The notes: a model not told the origin generated them from the letters alone. Positions 54,287 through 62,485 are shown, counted from the stretch's first letter. The stretch: DNA of 64,000 nucleotides from Antribacter soli (GCF_021568775.1 NZ_JAKGSG010000011.1:92135-156134), one strand, 5' to 3'. Translations and numbers: made by a program.

Positions 54287-55092
54287 GCGCCGACCTCCGC
54301 ACCGGCCGGGCTTGTGTCCGCTCCGAGCAGGCGATCAGGTATCGCGTCGTGGCGGTGGGCGATACCTGATCGCCTGCTCGAGGCGGACAGGGCCGCCGAC
54401 GCCGGGGCCGCCGCCCGCACCGCAGCCCGGGCGCGCGCCGCGTCCATGAACGCGTCGACGACCGGGTGCGGCTGCTCGTCCGCGAGCTCGGGCTGGAAGG
54501 CCGTGCCGAGCCAGAACGCGTCCCCGGGCAGCTCGGCCACGCGCGGCTCACCGTCGAGGCTGCGCCCGGACACGACGAGCCCGGCCGCGACGAGCGGGGC
54601 GGCTTCGGCGGCAGCCAGGCCGAACGCGCAGTGGAAGCGTTCGAAGCTCCGCTCTCCGAGGATGGCCGCGGCCCGGCTCCCCGGCAGGTAGTCCACCTGA
54701 CCGCTGTGACCCACGAGCGAGCAGGCGAGCTGCGTGATGAGCGCGGGTGCGTCGCCGCCCCCCGGGCTCTCCGCATGCCGCACGCGGGCACCGACAACGT
54801 TCCGCGCGAACTCGAGGAGCATGTGCTGGTACCCGGCGCACGTGCCGAGGAGCGGCGTCCCGGCCGTCCGCGCGGCCTCGAGCGCGGCGACGACACGCTC
54901 CTCGTCGGCATACGGCGAGCCCGGGACCACCCAGACGCCGTCGAACGCGGTCGCGTCCTCGGGTGTGACCTCGGTGGTGGGAAGCCAGTGAACGTCGACG
55001 TCGTCGTAACGGGTGGTCAGCGCTGGGATCTGCATGTGGGCGCGGACCGCCGTCGAGCGGTCCCCGACGAGCGCGATGCGTACGGGATTCAT
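54283..55092 (-). CDS. CTP-synthase-like glutamine amidotransferase domain protein
   Basis: 269 residues. 'IALVGDRSTAVRAHMQIP' starts a Rossmann-like GATase; 'FDGVWVVPGSPYADEERVVAALEAARTAGTPLLGTCAGYQHMLLE' carries the nucleophile Cys in 'GTCAGYQ', and 'AFQPEL' holds the region of the catalytic His, here Gln-Pro-Glu instead of His-Pro-Glu. This is the stand-alone PyrG-GATase-like family. Missing the usual His before Pro-Glu suggests altered or absent glutaminase activity. The last roughly 35 residues are encoded by a family-B palindrome and are probably not conserved. It is coupled to the hydrolase and divergent from lysR. Confidence 0.82.
   Translation of the reverse strand: MNPVRIALVGDRSTAVRAHMQIPALTTRYDDVDVHWLPTTEVTPEDATAFDGVWVVPGSPYADEERVVAALEAARTAGTPLLGTCAGYQHMLLEFARNVVGARVRHAESPGGGDAPALITQLACSLVGHSGQVDYLPGSRAAAILGERSFERFHCAFGLAAAEAAPLVAAGLVVSGRSLDGEPRVAELPGDAFWLGTAFQPELADEQPHPVVDAFMDAARARAAVRAAAPASAALSASSRRSGIAHRHDAIPDRLLGADTSPAGAEVGA
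54316..54388. repeat. 73-nt palindromic element, family B, copy 4, inside a coding end
   Basis: It begins GTCCGCTCCGAGCAGGCGAT and ends ATCGCCTGCTCGAGGCGGAC. Arms of about 30 bp. It lies inside the 3' end of the CTP-synthase-like amidotransferase gene, whose reading frame passes right through it to end 33 bp further on. It is 73 nt like the other three copies. Confidence 0.8.
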
Positions 55093-55168
55093 GCCCTCAT
55101 GCTCCGGTCGCGGGTCCGATCGCGTCCAACGATGAGTCGTGATCTCCCGATCGTAGATACTGATACGC

Positions 55169-56029
55169 GTGGACACCCGCGCTCTGCTCAGCCTCGTCAC
55201 GGTTGCCGACACCGCCTCGTTCTCCCGCGCGGCAGCGCGCCTGGGCTTCACGCAGTCCGCAGTCTCCCAGCACGTCGCAGGGCTCGAACGTTCGGCGGGC
55301 ACCCTGCTGCTCACCCGGCGCCCCGCCGTGGTGCCCACCCCGGCCGGGCTCGAGTACCTCCGGCATGCCCGCGCGATCTTGGCGCACGAGCAGGCGGCAC
55401 ACGCCGCCGTCGCCAGGGCGACCGGTCGCGACGCCGAGGCGCCCGTCACGGTCGCCGTGACCCCCGCCGCCGAGCACCTCGTCGCGGCCGCCGGTCCGCT
55501 CGCCGCCGTGCTCGTGCTCGACACGACGGACGCGGCCAGTGCGCTCGAGTCCGGGCGGGCGGACCTGGCCGTGGTCGACGGGGTCGCCGCACCGGGCGAC
55601 CCGCTGCCCGGCTCCAGCCCGGACGTCGCCGTCCGGCTCGTGCGGGAGTCGCCGGTCGCGGTCCTCCTGCCGGCCGACCACCCGCTCTCCGGACGGCCAG
55701 GTCTGGACCTGACGAGCCTGACCGAGGCGCGCTGGCTCGACACGTCCCGCGTCGCGTGCTCGACGGCGGAGCTCGCCTCGGTCGCCCGCCTCGCCCTGCG
55801 CCGCGGCACCGCCTACACCGGGACGACGCCGGCAGTTGTCGCGTCGCTCGTGCGAGCGGGTCACGGGCTCGCCGGTGCACCCCTCACCGCTGCCGTGCCC
55901 GACGGCCTTGCCCTCGTCCCGGTGGTCGCCCCACGACTTGTGTATCGGGTCGAGGTGCGGATCCACTCCACGGCCCGGGCCGCCGTGCGTCTGGCGGCCG
56001 ACGGCGTGCGGGAGGCGGCGGGTCCCTGA
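55169..56029 (+). CDS. LysR-family transcriptional regulator
   Basis: 286 residues. The N-terminal winged helix-turn-helix is standard: 'LLSLVTVADTASFSRAAARLGFTQSAVSQHVAGLER'. An effector-binding domain follows from about residue 90. It diverges from the amidotransferase/hydrolase operon across 76 bp, the usual arrangement for a LysR regulator that controls its neighbour. GTG at 55169 is the start. The effector is unknown. Confidence 0.9.
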   Translation: MDTRALLSLVTVADTASFSRAAARLGFTQSAVSQHVAGLERSAGTLLLTRRPAVVPTPAGLEYLRHARAILAHEQAAHAAVARATGRDAEAPVTVAVTPAAEHLVAAAGPLAAVLVLDTTDAASALESGRADLAVVDGVAAPGDPLPGSSPDVAVRLVRESPVAVLLPADHPLSGRPGLDLTSLTEARWLDTSRVACSTAELASVARLALRRGTAYTGTTPAVVASLVRAGHGLAGAPLTAAVPDGLALVPVVAPRLVYRVEVRIHSTARAAVRLAADGVREAAGP

Positions 56030-56153
56030 CACCCGGCAGGGCGGGCCCACCGGGGGCGGGTCGGGATTACGCCAGCAGCAGACGCCCAGGTCTGGGGTCG
56101 TATCGGTGACCCCGGGTACGGTGGCGGGAACGGGCGACGGCGGGGAGGCTGCG

Positions 56154-56570
56154 ATGACGGTGACGACGCGGGGCGCGGGCGCGCCGGCGGTGGGATACCT
56201 GGAGCACACGCGCGAGCCGCTGCTGCGGCACCTCGTCGGCGGGATCCTGCGCCGGACCCGGCGGGACCAACGCCGCACGCTGCAAGACGTAGCGGTGGAG
56301 GCGCGCGTGTCCACGGCCTATCTGTCGGAGGTGGAGCGCGGCCGCAAGGAGGCGTCGTCCGAGGTGCTCGCGGCTGTGTGCGACGCGCTCGGGATGCGGC
56401 TGGTCGACCTCGTGGAGCGGGCCTGGACCGAGCTCGCCCTGGCGAACGACGCTCGGGTCGTCGATCTCACCCGGTCGGCGCCGGCGGGCTTCCGCCCGGG
56501 CCGCGACGGTGCACCCGGCGCGGTCTCCGGCGTCGGGCGCCAGGGCGAAGCGGTCCTCCTGGCGGCCTGA
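56154..56570 (+). CDS. clgR: ClgR-like XRE regulator
   Basis: 138 residues. The XRE domain 'LRRTRRDQRRTLQDVAVEARVSTAYLSEVERGRKEASSEVLAAVCDALGM' matches ClgR, the activator of clp protease genes and of other proteostasis genes in actinobacteria. It lies convergent to clpP, 35 bp away, which supports the call. The ATG at 56154 has GGGAGG 6 nt upstream. The C-terminus ends 'EAVLLAA', a hydrophobic Ala-Ala end of the sort ClpP complexes recognise in ClgR; degradation by ClpP is inference. Confidence 0.82.
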   Translation: MTVTTRGAGAPAVGYLEHTREPLLRHLVGGILRRTRRDQRRTLQDVAVEARVSTAYLSEVERGRKEASSEVLAAVCDALGMRLVDLVERAWTELALANDARVVDLTRSAPAGFRPGRDGAPGAVSGVGRQGEAVLLAA

Positions 56571-56605
56571 GCGGCCCGCCCCGGCCTGACGGCCCCGAGG
56601 GCGGG

Positions 56606-57205
56606 TCAGAGCCCGGCGCGGCGGCCCGCCGTCGGGCGGACGTCGTCGACGTGGTCGACGATCCGGTCGATCATCCCGTAGGCGAGGGCCTGCTCGGCCG
56701 TGAACCAACGGTCGTGGTCGGCGTCCTCGACGACGGTCTCGACCGGCTGACCCGTGTGCTCGGCGAGCAGCTCGGACACCACGCGCTTGGCGTGCCGGAG
56801 GTTCTCCGCCTGGATCGCGACGTCGAGCGCCGTCCCCCCGATCCCGCCCGACGGCTGGTGCATCATCACGCGTGTGTGCGGCAGGGCGTACCGCTTGCCG
56901 CGGGTGCCCGACGTGAGCAGGAACTGCCCCATGCTCGCGGCCAGCCCGAACGCGACCGTCGAGACGTCGTTCGGCAGCAGGCGCATGGTGTCGTGCACGG
57001 CCAGGCCGGCGCTGACCGAGCCGCCGGGGGAGTTGATCCACAGGGCGATGTCGGCCTTCGGGTCCTCGGCCGAGAGCAGCAGGAGCTGCGCGGTGATGCG
57101 GTTGGCCACGACGTCGTCCAGCTCGCTGCCGAGCACCACGATGCGCTGGTGCAGCAGGCGGGTGGCGAGGTGGTCGTCCAGGTTCTGCGTCTCGAGTGCG
57201 GTCAT
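56606..57205 (-). CDS. clpP: ATP-dependent Clp protease proteolytic subunit
   Basis: 199 residues. The catalytic triad is intact: Ser in 'FGLAASMGQFLLTSG', His in 'RVMMHQPSGGIGG', Asp in 'EDADHDRWFTAEQALAYG'. The oxyanion segment 'INSPGGSVSAGLAVHDTM' is present. It is a solitary clpP here; the partner clpP genes near clpX are presumably elsewhere. It degrades proteins with ClpC or ClpX. It is convergent to the clgR-like gene. Confidence 0.96.
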   Translation of the reverse strand: MTALETQNLDDHLATRLLHQRIVVLGSELDDVVANRITAQLLLLSAEDPKADIALWINSPGGSVSAGLAVHDTMRLLPNDVSTVAFGLAASMGQFLLTSGTRGKRYALPHTRVMMHQPSGGIGGTALDVAIQAENLRHAKRVVSELLAEHTGQPVETVVEDADHDRWFTAEQALAYGMIDRIVDHVDDVRPTAGRRAGL

Positions 57206-57288
57206 GGAGCCAGCCTCGCCCGACGCCGGCCGGCCGGGTAGGGCGTTCGGCCTGTGGCAGATCTGCCTACGGCAGAGCGAGGCCCGCG

Positions 57289-58038
57289 CTACCGGGTGCC
57301 CTCCGCCGGGTCGATCACCGGGAACGCGTTGAAGTGCACCTGCACGGGCCGGGCGCCGGGGACGTCGCGCTGGTCGTGCAGCGGTTCGAGGTGCTCGCGC
57401 GAGAAGTCCTCCCAGGCCGCGACGATCTTCGTGAGCTGCTCGGCGGTGATCCGCAGGTTCTGTGTGGCGAGCACCCCGGTGTGCTCCCAGCCCTCGGCCG
57501 TCTGGTCGGCCGAGCGGAGGTACGCCCAGACCTTCTCCTGACGGGCCCGTTCGAACTCGGCGTTGACCATGTCGGTCGCCATCCGCGTCGCGGGGTCGTC
57601 CCGGTTCTCCAGCGCATCGATGGTGAACCCCCCGGGCATGCGCTCCCACCAGCGCTCCCGCGCCGTGCCCTTGCCCTCGACCTCGCGGACGAACCCGTGC
57701 TTCGCGAGCTGCCTCAGGTGGTAGCTCGTAGATCCGCTCGACTCGCCCAGCAGCTCTCCCAGCCCGCTCGCCGTGAGGGGGCCATGAGTCCCGAGCAGGT
57801 CCAGGATCTTGACGCGCAGCGGGTGGGCCAGGCCCCGGAGCGCGCTCGGCCCGACCACCTCGCGCGTGGCCTCCTCGACCGCGGCGCGGATCTCGCCGCC
57901 CAGACCGCCGAGGGTCTCCGCGAGCCCCTCGGCCCCCTGGGCGACCCCGGCTCGCGCCTCGGCGACGCTGTCGGCCACGCTGCTCCGGATGGCGTCGCCG
58001 AGGCCCTTCGGGGGGACCGGACGTTCGTTGTCGTTCAT
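57289..58038 (-). CDS. ArsR-like winged-helix regulator with N-terminal extension
   Basis: 249 residues. After about 65 Ala/Glu-rich residues a winged helix is clear: 'LAHPLRVKILDLLGTHGPLTASGLGELLGESSGSTSYHLRQLAKHGFVREV', then 'RERWWERMPGG' and a C-terminal helical region. This is the HTH_20/ArsR-like type common in actinobacteria. The N-terminal part is amphipathic and could be a regulatory coiled coil. It follows a small gene by 29 bp on the same strand; direct repeats over that gene's promoter may be its operator. Confidence 0.88.
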   Translation of the reverse strand: MNDNERPVPPKGLGDAIRSSVADSVAEARAGVAQGAEGLAETLGGLGGEIRAAVEEATREVVGPSALRGLAHPLRVKILDLLGTHGPLTASGLGELLGESSGSTSYHLRQLAKHGFVREVEGKGTARERWWERMPGGFTIDALENRDDPATRMATDMVNAEFERARQEKVWAYLRSADQTAEGWEHTGVLATQNLRITAEQLTKIVAAWEDFSREHLEPLHDQRDVPGARPVQVHFNAFPVIDPAEGTR

Positions 58039-58067
58039 GGTGTGACGTTACCCAGCCTGAGCGGGGC

Positions 58068-58316
58068 TCAGCGAAGGCCGAGCGGGTGGCGGGCCGCCCG
58101 GTTGTCGCGGATCCGCTCCGCGTGGGCGGCGCGGCGGTCGGCGACGGCGCGCTCCTGGGCGAGGCGCTCGCGCACGGCGGCACGGGTCTCGGTGCGGGAC
58201 TCGGTGCGGGACTCGCCGGCCGCCTCCGCGCGGGCGGGCTGCCGCGGGACGACGACAGCGTCGCGGCTCGGGCTCAGCGGGAGGGCGGTGCGGACGGACG
58301 GTGCGTAGGTGGTCAT
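58068..58316 (-). CDS. small basic protein, 82 aa, first gene of the ArsR-like operon
   Basis: 82 residues, Arg/Ala/Glu-rich, with a short tandem 'ESRTESRTETR' and a likely helix ('VRERLAQERAVADRRAAHAERIRDNR'). No signal peptide or membrane helix. AAGGAG lies 7 nt before the ATG at 58316, a strong site that decides the start. It is co-transcribed with the ArsR-like regulator. Not recognised; it may be a regulatory partner. Confidence 0.65.
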   Translation of the reverse strand: MTTYAPSVRTALPLSPSRDAVVVPRQPARAEAAGESRTESRTETRAAVRERLAQERAVADRRAAHAERIRDNRAARHPLGLR

Positions 58317-58379
58317 CACGGTGCTCCTTGCACGAGGGCCGGCCGGGCCGGCGGCAGGGTGGGTGCTGCGATGACGACA

Positions 58380-58423
58380 ACGTTACGCTTGCCAAGAAGT
58401 CTTTGCAAGTGTTTCTTTGCAAC
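58380..58423 (-). promoter_or_regulatory. promoter and direct-repeat operator of the small-protein/ArsR-like operon
   Basis: On the minus strand TTGCAA (58408-58403) and TAACGT (58385-58380) are separated by exactly 17 bp, a good sigma-70-type promoter. TTGCAAAGA occurs at 58422-58414 and again at 58408-58400, overlapping the -35, and a third degenerate copy CTTGGCAAG lies at 58396-58388. The period is 13-14 bp. Repression by the ArsR-like product is a reasonable inference. Confidence 0.6.
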
Positions 58424-58514
58424 AAGTCCTTTGGATCCGATCCGCCCCGTCCCGCCCGTTGAGCGCGGCGTGTCTGTTGGGTCGGCGGCCCCGGGGCCGG
58501 CAGATCTCCCGCAC

Positions 58515-59360
58515 TCAACGAGGGGGGAACGCGCGCACCAGGCGCTCGTGCTCCTCCGCCATCGCCCGGTTCGCCAGGCGCGGGTCGTCCGGCTCGCGCC
58601 CGGCGAGCACCGCGTCGAGGTAGCGCCGGTCGGCGTCGAGCCGCTCCACCGGTGTGTACGACGGTGTCCCGTGGCCGGGCACCAGCACCGCCGCGGCCTC
58701 GACGTAGGGGGCCAGGCGGTCGAGGCCCGCGAGATAGGCGGGCAGGTTGTCGGGGTGGTAGGGGAGCGGGATCTCCGCGTCGCTCAGCATGTCGCCGACG
58801 ACGAGCACGCCGGACTCCGGCAGCCAGAGGGCGCTGTGCCCCTGCTCGTGCCCGTCGTGCACCACGACCTCCGTCCGCGGGAGCGCGTCGTCGAGGTCGG
58901 GCAGGCCGGAGGGCGGGTCCGGAACCTCGGTGACGTGCGCGAACAGGTCCAGCACCGGCTTCGGGTACCGCTCCGGGTCGCCGCCGAGCAGCTGCTCCAC
59001 CAGCTCGTCCCGCCGCTCCCGCACCACCCGGACCGACCCCTCCGACGCCCACCTCGGGACGTCGCCGTACCGCGGGTGCCACAGCAGGTGGTCGTAGTGG
59101 GCGTGGGTCGAGAAGCCGGCGGCCGGCCGCACGGCGAGGGCGTCGAGCTCGTCCGCGATCGCCTCGAGCTCGTCGGCGTCCCAGGCCGGGTCGACGAGAA
59201 CGGCGGGCAAGGCGCCAGCACGCCGGCCGGGCAGGACCCGGCCGGCGGGTACCCCCGATGGACGGAAGACGATCGTGGTGGTCGTCGCCATGCGACGGCC
59301 GGTGCGGACGAGAACGCCGTCCGCAACGCGGGTGAAGGCCACGTCGGAACCGTAGCCCAC
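58515..59360 (-). CDS. metallo-beta-lactamase-fold hydrolase
   Basis: 281 residues. The zinc motif 'STHAHYDHLLWHPRYG' (HxHxDH), a second histidine in 'VHDGHEQGHSALWL', the bridging Asp in 'VVGDMLSD', and 'VLVPGHGTPSY' with the last His are all present. Substrate unknown; it resembles hydroxyacylglutathione-hydrolase-like proteins. GTG at 59360 is taken; GTG at 59342 is an alternative, and neither has a good ribosome-binding site. Two back-to-back perfect palindromes stand just upstream of the start. Confidence 0.85.
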   Translation of the reverse strand: MGYGSDVAFTRVADGVLVRTGRRMATTTTIVFRPSGVPAGRVLPGRRAGALPAVLVDPAWDADELEAIADELDALAVRPAAGFSTHAHYDHLLWHPRYGDVPRWASEGSVRVVRERRDELVEQLLGGDPERYPKPVLDLFAHVTEVPDPPSGLPDLDDALPRTEVVVHDGHEQGHSALWLPESGVLVVGDMLSDAEIPLPYHPDNLPAYLAGLDRLAPYVEAAAVLVPGHGTPSYTPVERLDADRRYLDAVLAGREPDDPRLANRAMAEEHERLVRAFPPR

Positions 59361-59362
59361 AG

Positions 59363-59402
59363 GGTCGGTCCGACGTCGGACCGACCGCCTTCGCGAGAAG
59401 GC
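59363..59402. repeat. two adjacent perfect palindromes
   Basis: GGTCGGTCCGACGTCGGACCGACC has 12-bp arms with no loop at 59363-59386; within the following bases GCCTTC-GCGA-GAAGGC forms a second hairpin at 59387-59402. Ten bases later comes a family-A element. They lie between the hydrolase start and the ABC-2 permease stop and may be an operator, a terminator, or part of a compound palindromic cluster. Confidence 0.6.
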
Positions 59403-59412
59403 GATGCCGACG

Positions 59413-59460
59413 GGGGCCGCTCACCGTGAGTGACATCGTCACCTGACAGTGAGCGGCCCC
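59413..59460. repeat. palindromic element, family A, copy 4
   Basis: GGGGCCGCTCAC and GTGAGCGGCCCC are perfect 12-bp outer arms; the inner part pairs with a few mismatches around TGACATCGTCA. It lies downstream of the ABC-2 permease stop and may act as its terminator. Confidence 0.7.
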
Positions 59461-59499
59461 GGGAACGACGGAAGGCCCGACGCCGTCCGGACGGGGAGG

Positions 59500-60375
59500 C
59501 TACGCGTCCCGCGTCTTGAGCGACACTGCCGCGGCCGCGAGGAGCGCGGCGGTGTAGCCGGCCAGCACGGAGAAGCCCGTCCACGGCTCGAGCCGGCCCT
59601 CCTGAGTGGGACCGCCGGACATGATCTGCTCGCCGGCGACGCTCGGCAGGTACGCGTTGACGTCGACCGCCCAGTCCGCGCCCGACGCCGCCACGATGAT
59701 CTGGAAGACGATCGGCAGCACGAAGAACACGGCCATGAGCACGCCGATCGACGCCGCGGTGTGGCGCAGGAGCGCGCCGACCCCGAGCGAGAACGCCGCG
59801 ACGGCCATCAGGTACAGCACCGCACCGACGAGCGCGCGCACCTGGTCGGCGTCGCCGAAGTCGACGGGCAGGCCGAGGTCGTCCAGCATTCCCGCAGTGG
59901 CCACGTACGCCAGAGCCACCCCGACCGCCGACACGACGGCGGTCACCGCGAGCAGCACCACGAGCTTGGCCCAGAGGGCGGAGATCCGACCCGGGATCGC
60001 AGCGAAGGTGGAGCGGATCATCCCGGTCGAGAACTCGCCCGTGACCACGAGAGCGCCCAGCACCGCCACGACGAGCTGGGCGAACTCGGACCCGAGAGTG
60101 ACGATCGTGGGCCCCACCACGCCGCCCGCGGCCATGCCTTCCTGGGCCGCCGTGTCGTCGGCCGGTATGGCGCTGATCGCCATGGCGAAGAGCAGCGCGA
60201 GGCCGACCATCAGGACCACGGTGGCTCCGAGCGTCCACCAGGTCGAGCGCAGCGTCCAGAACTTGATCCACTCGGAGCGCAGCACCCGCACGAAAGTCAC
60301 GGGACGGACGGAGACGCGCTCCGCCGTCCTGCTCGACACCGGTCGCCCGCCCGGGGCGGTGACGGTCGCGCTCAT
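59500..60375 (-). CDS. ABC-2-type transporter permease
   Basis: 291 residues with six membrane helices. 'LRSEWIKFWTLRSTWWTL' at the N-terminus, 'VTGEFSTGMIRSTFAAIPGR' after helix 2 and the last helix near the C-terminus are typical of ABC-2 permeases of the CcmB/NatB-like group in actinobacteria. It pairs with the ATP-binding protein; the ATG at 60375 overlaps that gene's stop by 4 bp. Exported substrate unknown. Confidence 0.9.
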   Translation of the reverse strand: MSATVTAPGGRPVSSRTAERVSVRPVTFVRVLRSEWIKFWTLRSTWWTLGATVVLMVGLALLFAMAISAIPADDTAAQEGMAAGGVVGPTIVTLGSEFAQLVVAVLGALVVTGEFSTGMIRSTFAAIPGRISALWAKLVVLLAVTAVVSAVGVALAYVATAGMLDDLGLPVDFGDADQVRALVGAVLYLMAVAAFSLGVGALLRHTAASIGVLMAVFFVLPIVFQIIVAASGADWAVDVNAYLPSVAGEQIMSGGPTQEGRLEPWTGFSVLAGYTAALLAAAAVSLKTRDA

Positions 60376-61349
60376 CGGTGGTCTCCTTCCGCGACGAGCT
60401 CCTGCTCGGCCGCCCGCTCGGCGGCCGCCTGGTCGGCCGTCGCGAGGTCCTCGGACTGGTACTCGACGGAGTCGGCCGTCAGCGCCATGTACGCCTCCTC
60501 CAGAGTCGACGCCACGGGCGTGAGCTCGTGCAGCACGATGCGGGAGGCGGCGGCGAGCTCGCCCACCGACGCCGCGTCGGGGCCGGTGATCTCCAGAAGA
60601 CCGGGCCCGCCGCTCGTGACGGTCGCGCCGTCGCGGGTGAGGAGCTCGGCCAGGTCCGTCGCCTGGGGCGAGCGGACCCGCACGAGGCGCCGCGAGGCGC
60701 CGTCGACCACGTCCTGGACCGGGGCGTCTGCGATGATCCGGCCGCGGCCGATCACGATGACGTGGTCCGCCGTGAGGGCGACCTCGCTCATGAGGTGCGA
60801 CGACAGGAAGACGGTGCGCCCCTCCGACGCGAGGTACTTCGCCAGGTTGCGCACCCACACGACACCCTCGGGGTCGAGGCCGTTGACCGGCTCGTCGAGG
60901 ATCAAGGTGCGCGGGTCGCCGAGCAGCGCGGCGGCGATGCCGAGGCGCTGCCCCATGCCGAGCGAGAAGCCGCCGACGCGCTTGCGTGCCACTGCCTGCA
61001 GACCCGTGAGCTCGATCACCTCGTCCACCCGGTGCCGGGAGATCCCGGCCGTCGCCGCCATGGCGAGCAGGTGGTTGTACGCGGTGCGGCCCGTGTGCAC
61101 GGCCTTGGCGTCGAGCAGGGCACCTACCTCGGCGAGCGGCCGGCGATGCTTGGCGTACGGGCGCCCGTTGACCGTGACGGTCCCGGCGGTGGGCCGGTCC
61201 AGGCCCACGATCATGCGCATCGTCGTGGACTTCCCCGCCCCGTTGGGTCCGAGGAACCCGGTGACCTTCCCGGGATGGACCGTGAAGGTCACCCCATCGA
61301 CGGCGGTCTTCTCGCCGTATCGCTTTGTCAGGCCTGCGGCCTCGATCAT
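60372..61349 (-). CDS. ABC transporter ATP-binding protein (ABC-2 partner)
   Basis: 325 residues. Walker A 'GPNGAGKSTTMRMI', signature 'FSLGMGQRLGIAAALL' (degenerate LSGGQ, common in drug/lantibiotic exporters), Walker B 'TLILDEPVNGLD' and H-loop 'LSSHLMSE' are present. A C-terminal accessory domain of about 100 residues follows, as in CcmA/NatA/DrrA-type proteins. With the permease it forms an exporter of unknown substrate. Confidence 0.95.
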   Translation of the reverse strand: MIEAAGLTKRYGEKTAVDGVTFTVHPGKVTGFLGPNGAGKSTTMRMIVGLDRPTAGTVTVNGRPYAKHRRPLAEVGALLDAKAVHTGRTAYNHLLAMAATAGISRHRVDEVIELTGLQAVARKRVGGFSLGMGQRLGIAAALLGDPRTLILDEPVNGLDPEGVVWVRNLAKYLASEGRTVFLSSHLMSEVALTADHVIVIGRGRIIADAPVQDVVDGASRRLVRVRSPQATDLAELLTRDGATVTSGGPGLLEITGPDAASVGELAAASRIVLHELTPVASTLEEAYMALTADSVEYQSEDLATADQAAAERAAEQELVAEGDHR

Positions 61350-61493
61350 CTCGCGCCTCCCTGCCCTTCGTGTAGGTCGAGCCTAGGGACCTCGGGCCCG
61401 GGCGGACACCGGGGAAACCCTGAACTTCTCCCCAGGAACTCCCGGGATGCTGGTTGCGTTCCCTAGGATGGTGAGCACGACCAGGAGGAGCAC

Positions 61494-62348
61494 ATGAGCA
61501 ACCCCGTCTTTTCGAACAGCGCCGTCTTCGGCGAGCCCCGGCGTAACGGGGCGTCGCGAGGCGCCGCCCAGACCCAGAACCCCGGCACGCCTGCCTACGG
61601 CACACCGCCCCAGTACGGCACGGGCCAGTACGGCGCGATGGACGCCGCCCAACTCGACGCCATGTATGAAGCACCCGCCGCCACCACGGCGGACACCAAG
61701 CGACTCACCTACGACGACGTGATCGTGAAGACGGGCGGCCTGCTGGCCCTGCTCGTCGTCGTAGCGGCCGCGACGTGGACCCTGGCCCCCGGTCTGTGGG
61801 TCATCGGCATGATCGGTGGCCTCGTCCTCGGCCTGATCAACGCGTTCAAGCGCAACCCGAGCCCCGCGCTGATCATCGCGTACACGGTCTTCGAGGGCGT
61901 CTTCGTGGGCGGCATCTCGTTCGTCTACAACTCGTTCGCCGAGGGCGCGGTCACGCAGGCGGTGATCGGCACGGTCGTGACGTTCGCGGGCGCGCTGCTC
62001 CTGTTCCGCAGCGGCAAGGTGCGGGTGACGCCCAAGTTCACCCGGTGGCTCCTGATCGCGCTCGTCGGCTACGCCGCGTTCGCGCTGATCAACATGGTCC
62101 TGGTGTGGACGGGCGTGCTCGGCGGCTTCGGCATGCGCTCGGGCCCGCTCGGCATCGTCATCGGCCTCATCGCGATCGGCCTGGCCGCGGCCTCGCTGAT
62201 CGTCGACTTCGACTCGATCCAGCGCGGCGTGCGGCAGGGCGTGCCCGCCAAGTTCGCCTGGTCTGCGGCCTTCGGCCTGCTGGTCACGCTGATCTGGCTG
62301 TACCTCGAGTTCCTGCGCCTCATCGCGATCTTCTCGAGCAGCGACTGA
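61494..62348 (+). CDS. Bax inhibitor-1/YccA-family membrane protein
   Basis: 284 residues. A hydrophilic Tyr/Gly/Thr-rich N-terminus (about 1-75) is followed by seven hydrophobic segments with 'NPSPALIIAYTVFEGVFVGGISFVYN' and, near the end, 'SLIVDFDSIQRGVRQG', the conserved Asp-Phe-Asp of the family. BI-1/YccA proteins are calcium-leak channels or protease modulators in other bacteria. The ATG at 61494 has AGGAGGAG immediately upstream. A strong hairpin 30 bp after the stop is the terminator. Confidence 0.93.
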   Translation: MSNPVFSNSAVFGEPRRNGASRGAAQTQNPGTPAYGTPPQYGTGQYGAMDAAQLDAMYEAPAATTADTKRLTYDDVIVKTGGLLALLVVVAAATWTLAPGLWVIGMIGGLVLGLINAFKRNPSPALIIAYTVFEGVFVGGISFVYNSFAEGAVTQAVIGTVVTFAGALLLFRSGKVRVTPKFTRWLLIALVGYAAFALINMVLVWTGVLGGFGMRSGPLGIVIGLIAIGLAAASLIVDFDSIQRGVRQGVPAKFAWSAAFGLLVTLIWLYLEFLRLIAIFSSSD

Positions 62349-62377
62349 CGCCTGCGGGCGCCTGACCCGCTGAGCCC

Positions 62378-62418
62378 ACGGCCCGGCCGTCTCCCCCTCC
62401 GGGAGGCGGCCGGGCCGT
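62378..62418 (+). terminator. terminator of the Bax-inhibitor-type gene
   Basis: ACGGCCCGGCC-GTCTCCC and GGGAGGC-GGCCGGGCCGT pair over 18 bp with one mismatch around CCTCC. Confidence 0.75.
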
Positions 62419-62485
62419 CGTCGTCCCAAGGTGCTGACGGCCTGCGCTGCTCGGCATGCGAGACGGAATACGGAAGGATGGGGGG

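Noticed and set aside
53600..55100. A mobile element integrated at the tRNA
   Set aside because: No integrase, transposase or direct repeat of the tRNA 3' end is found; neighbouring genes look like ordinary chromosomal genes.
56570..57260. A ClgR box upstream of clpP
   Set aside because: I could not find a convincing match to a known ClgR-type inverted site in the clpP upstream region, so none is reported.
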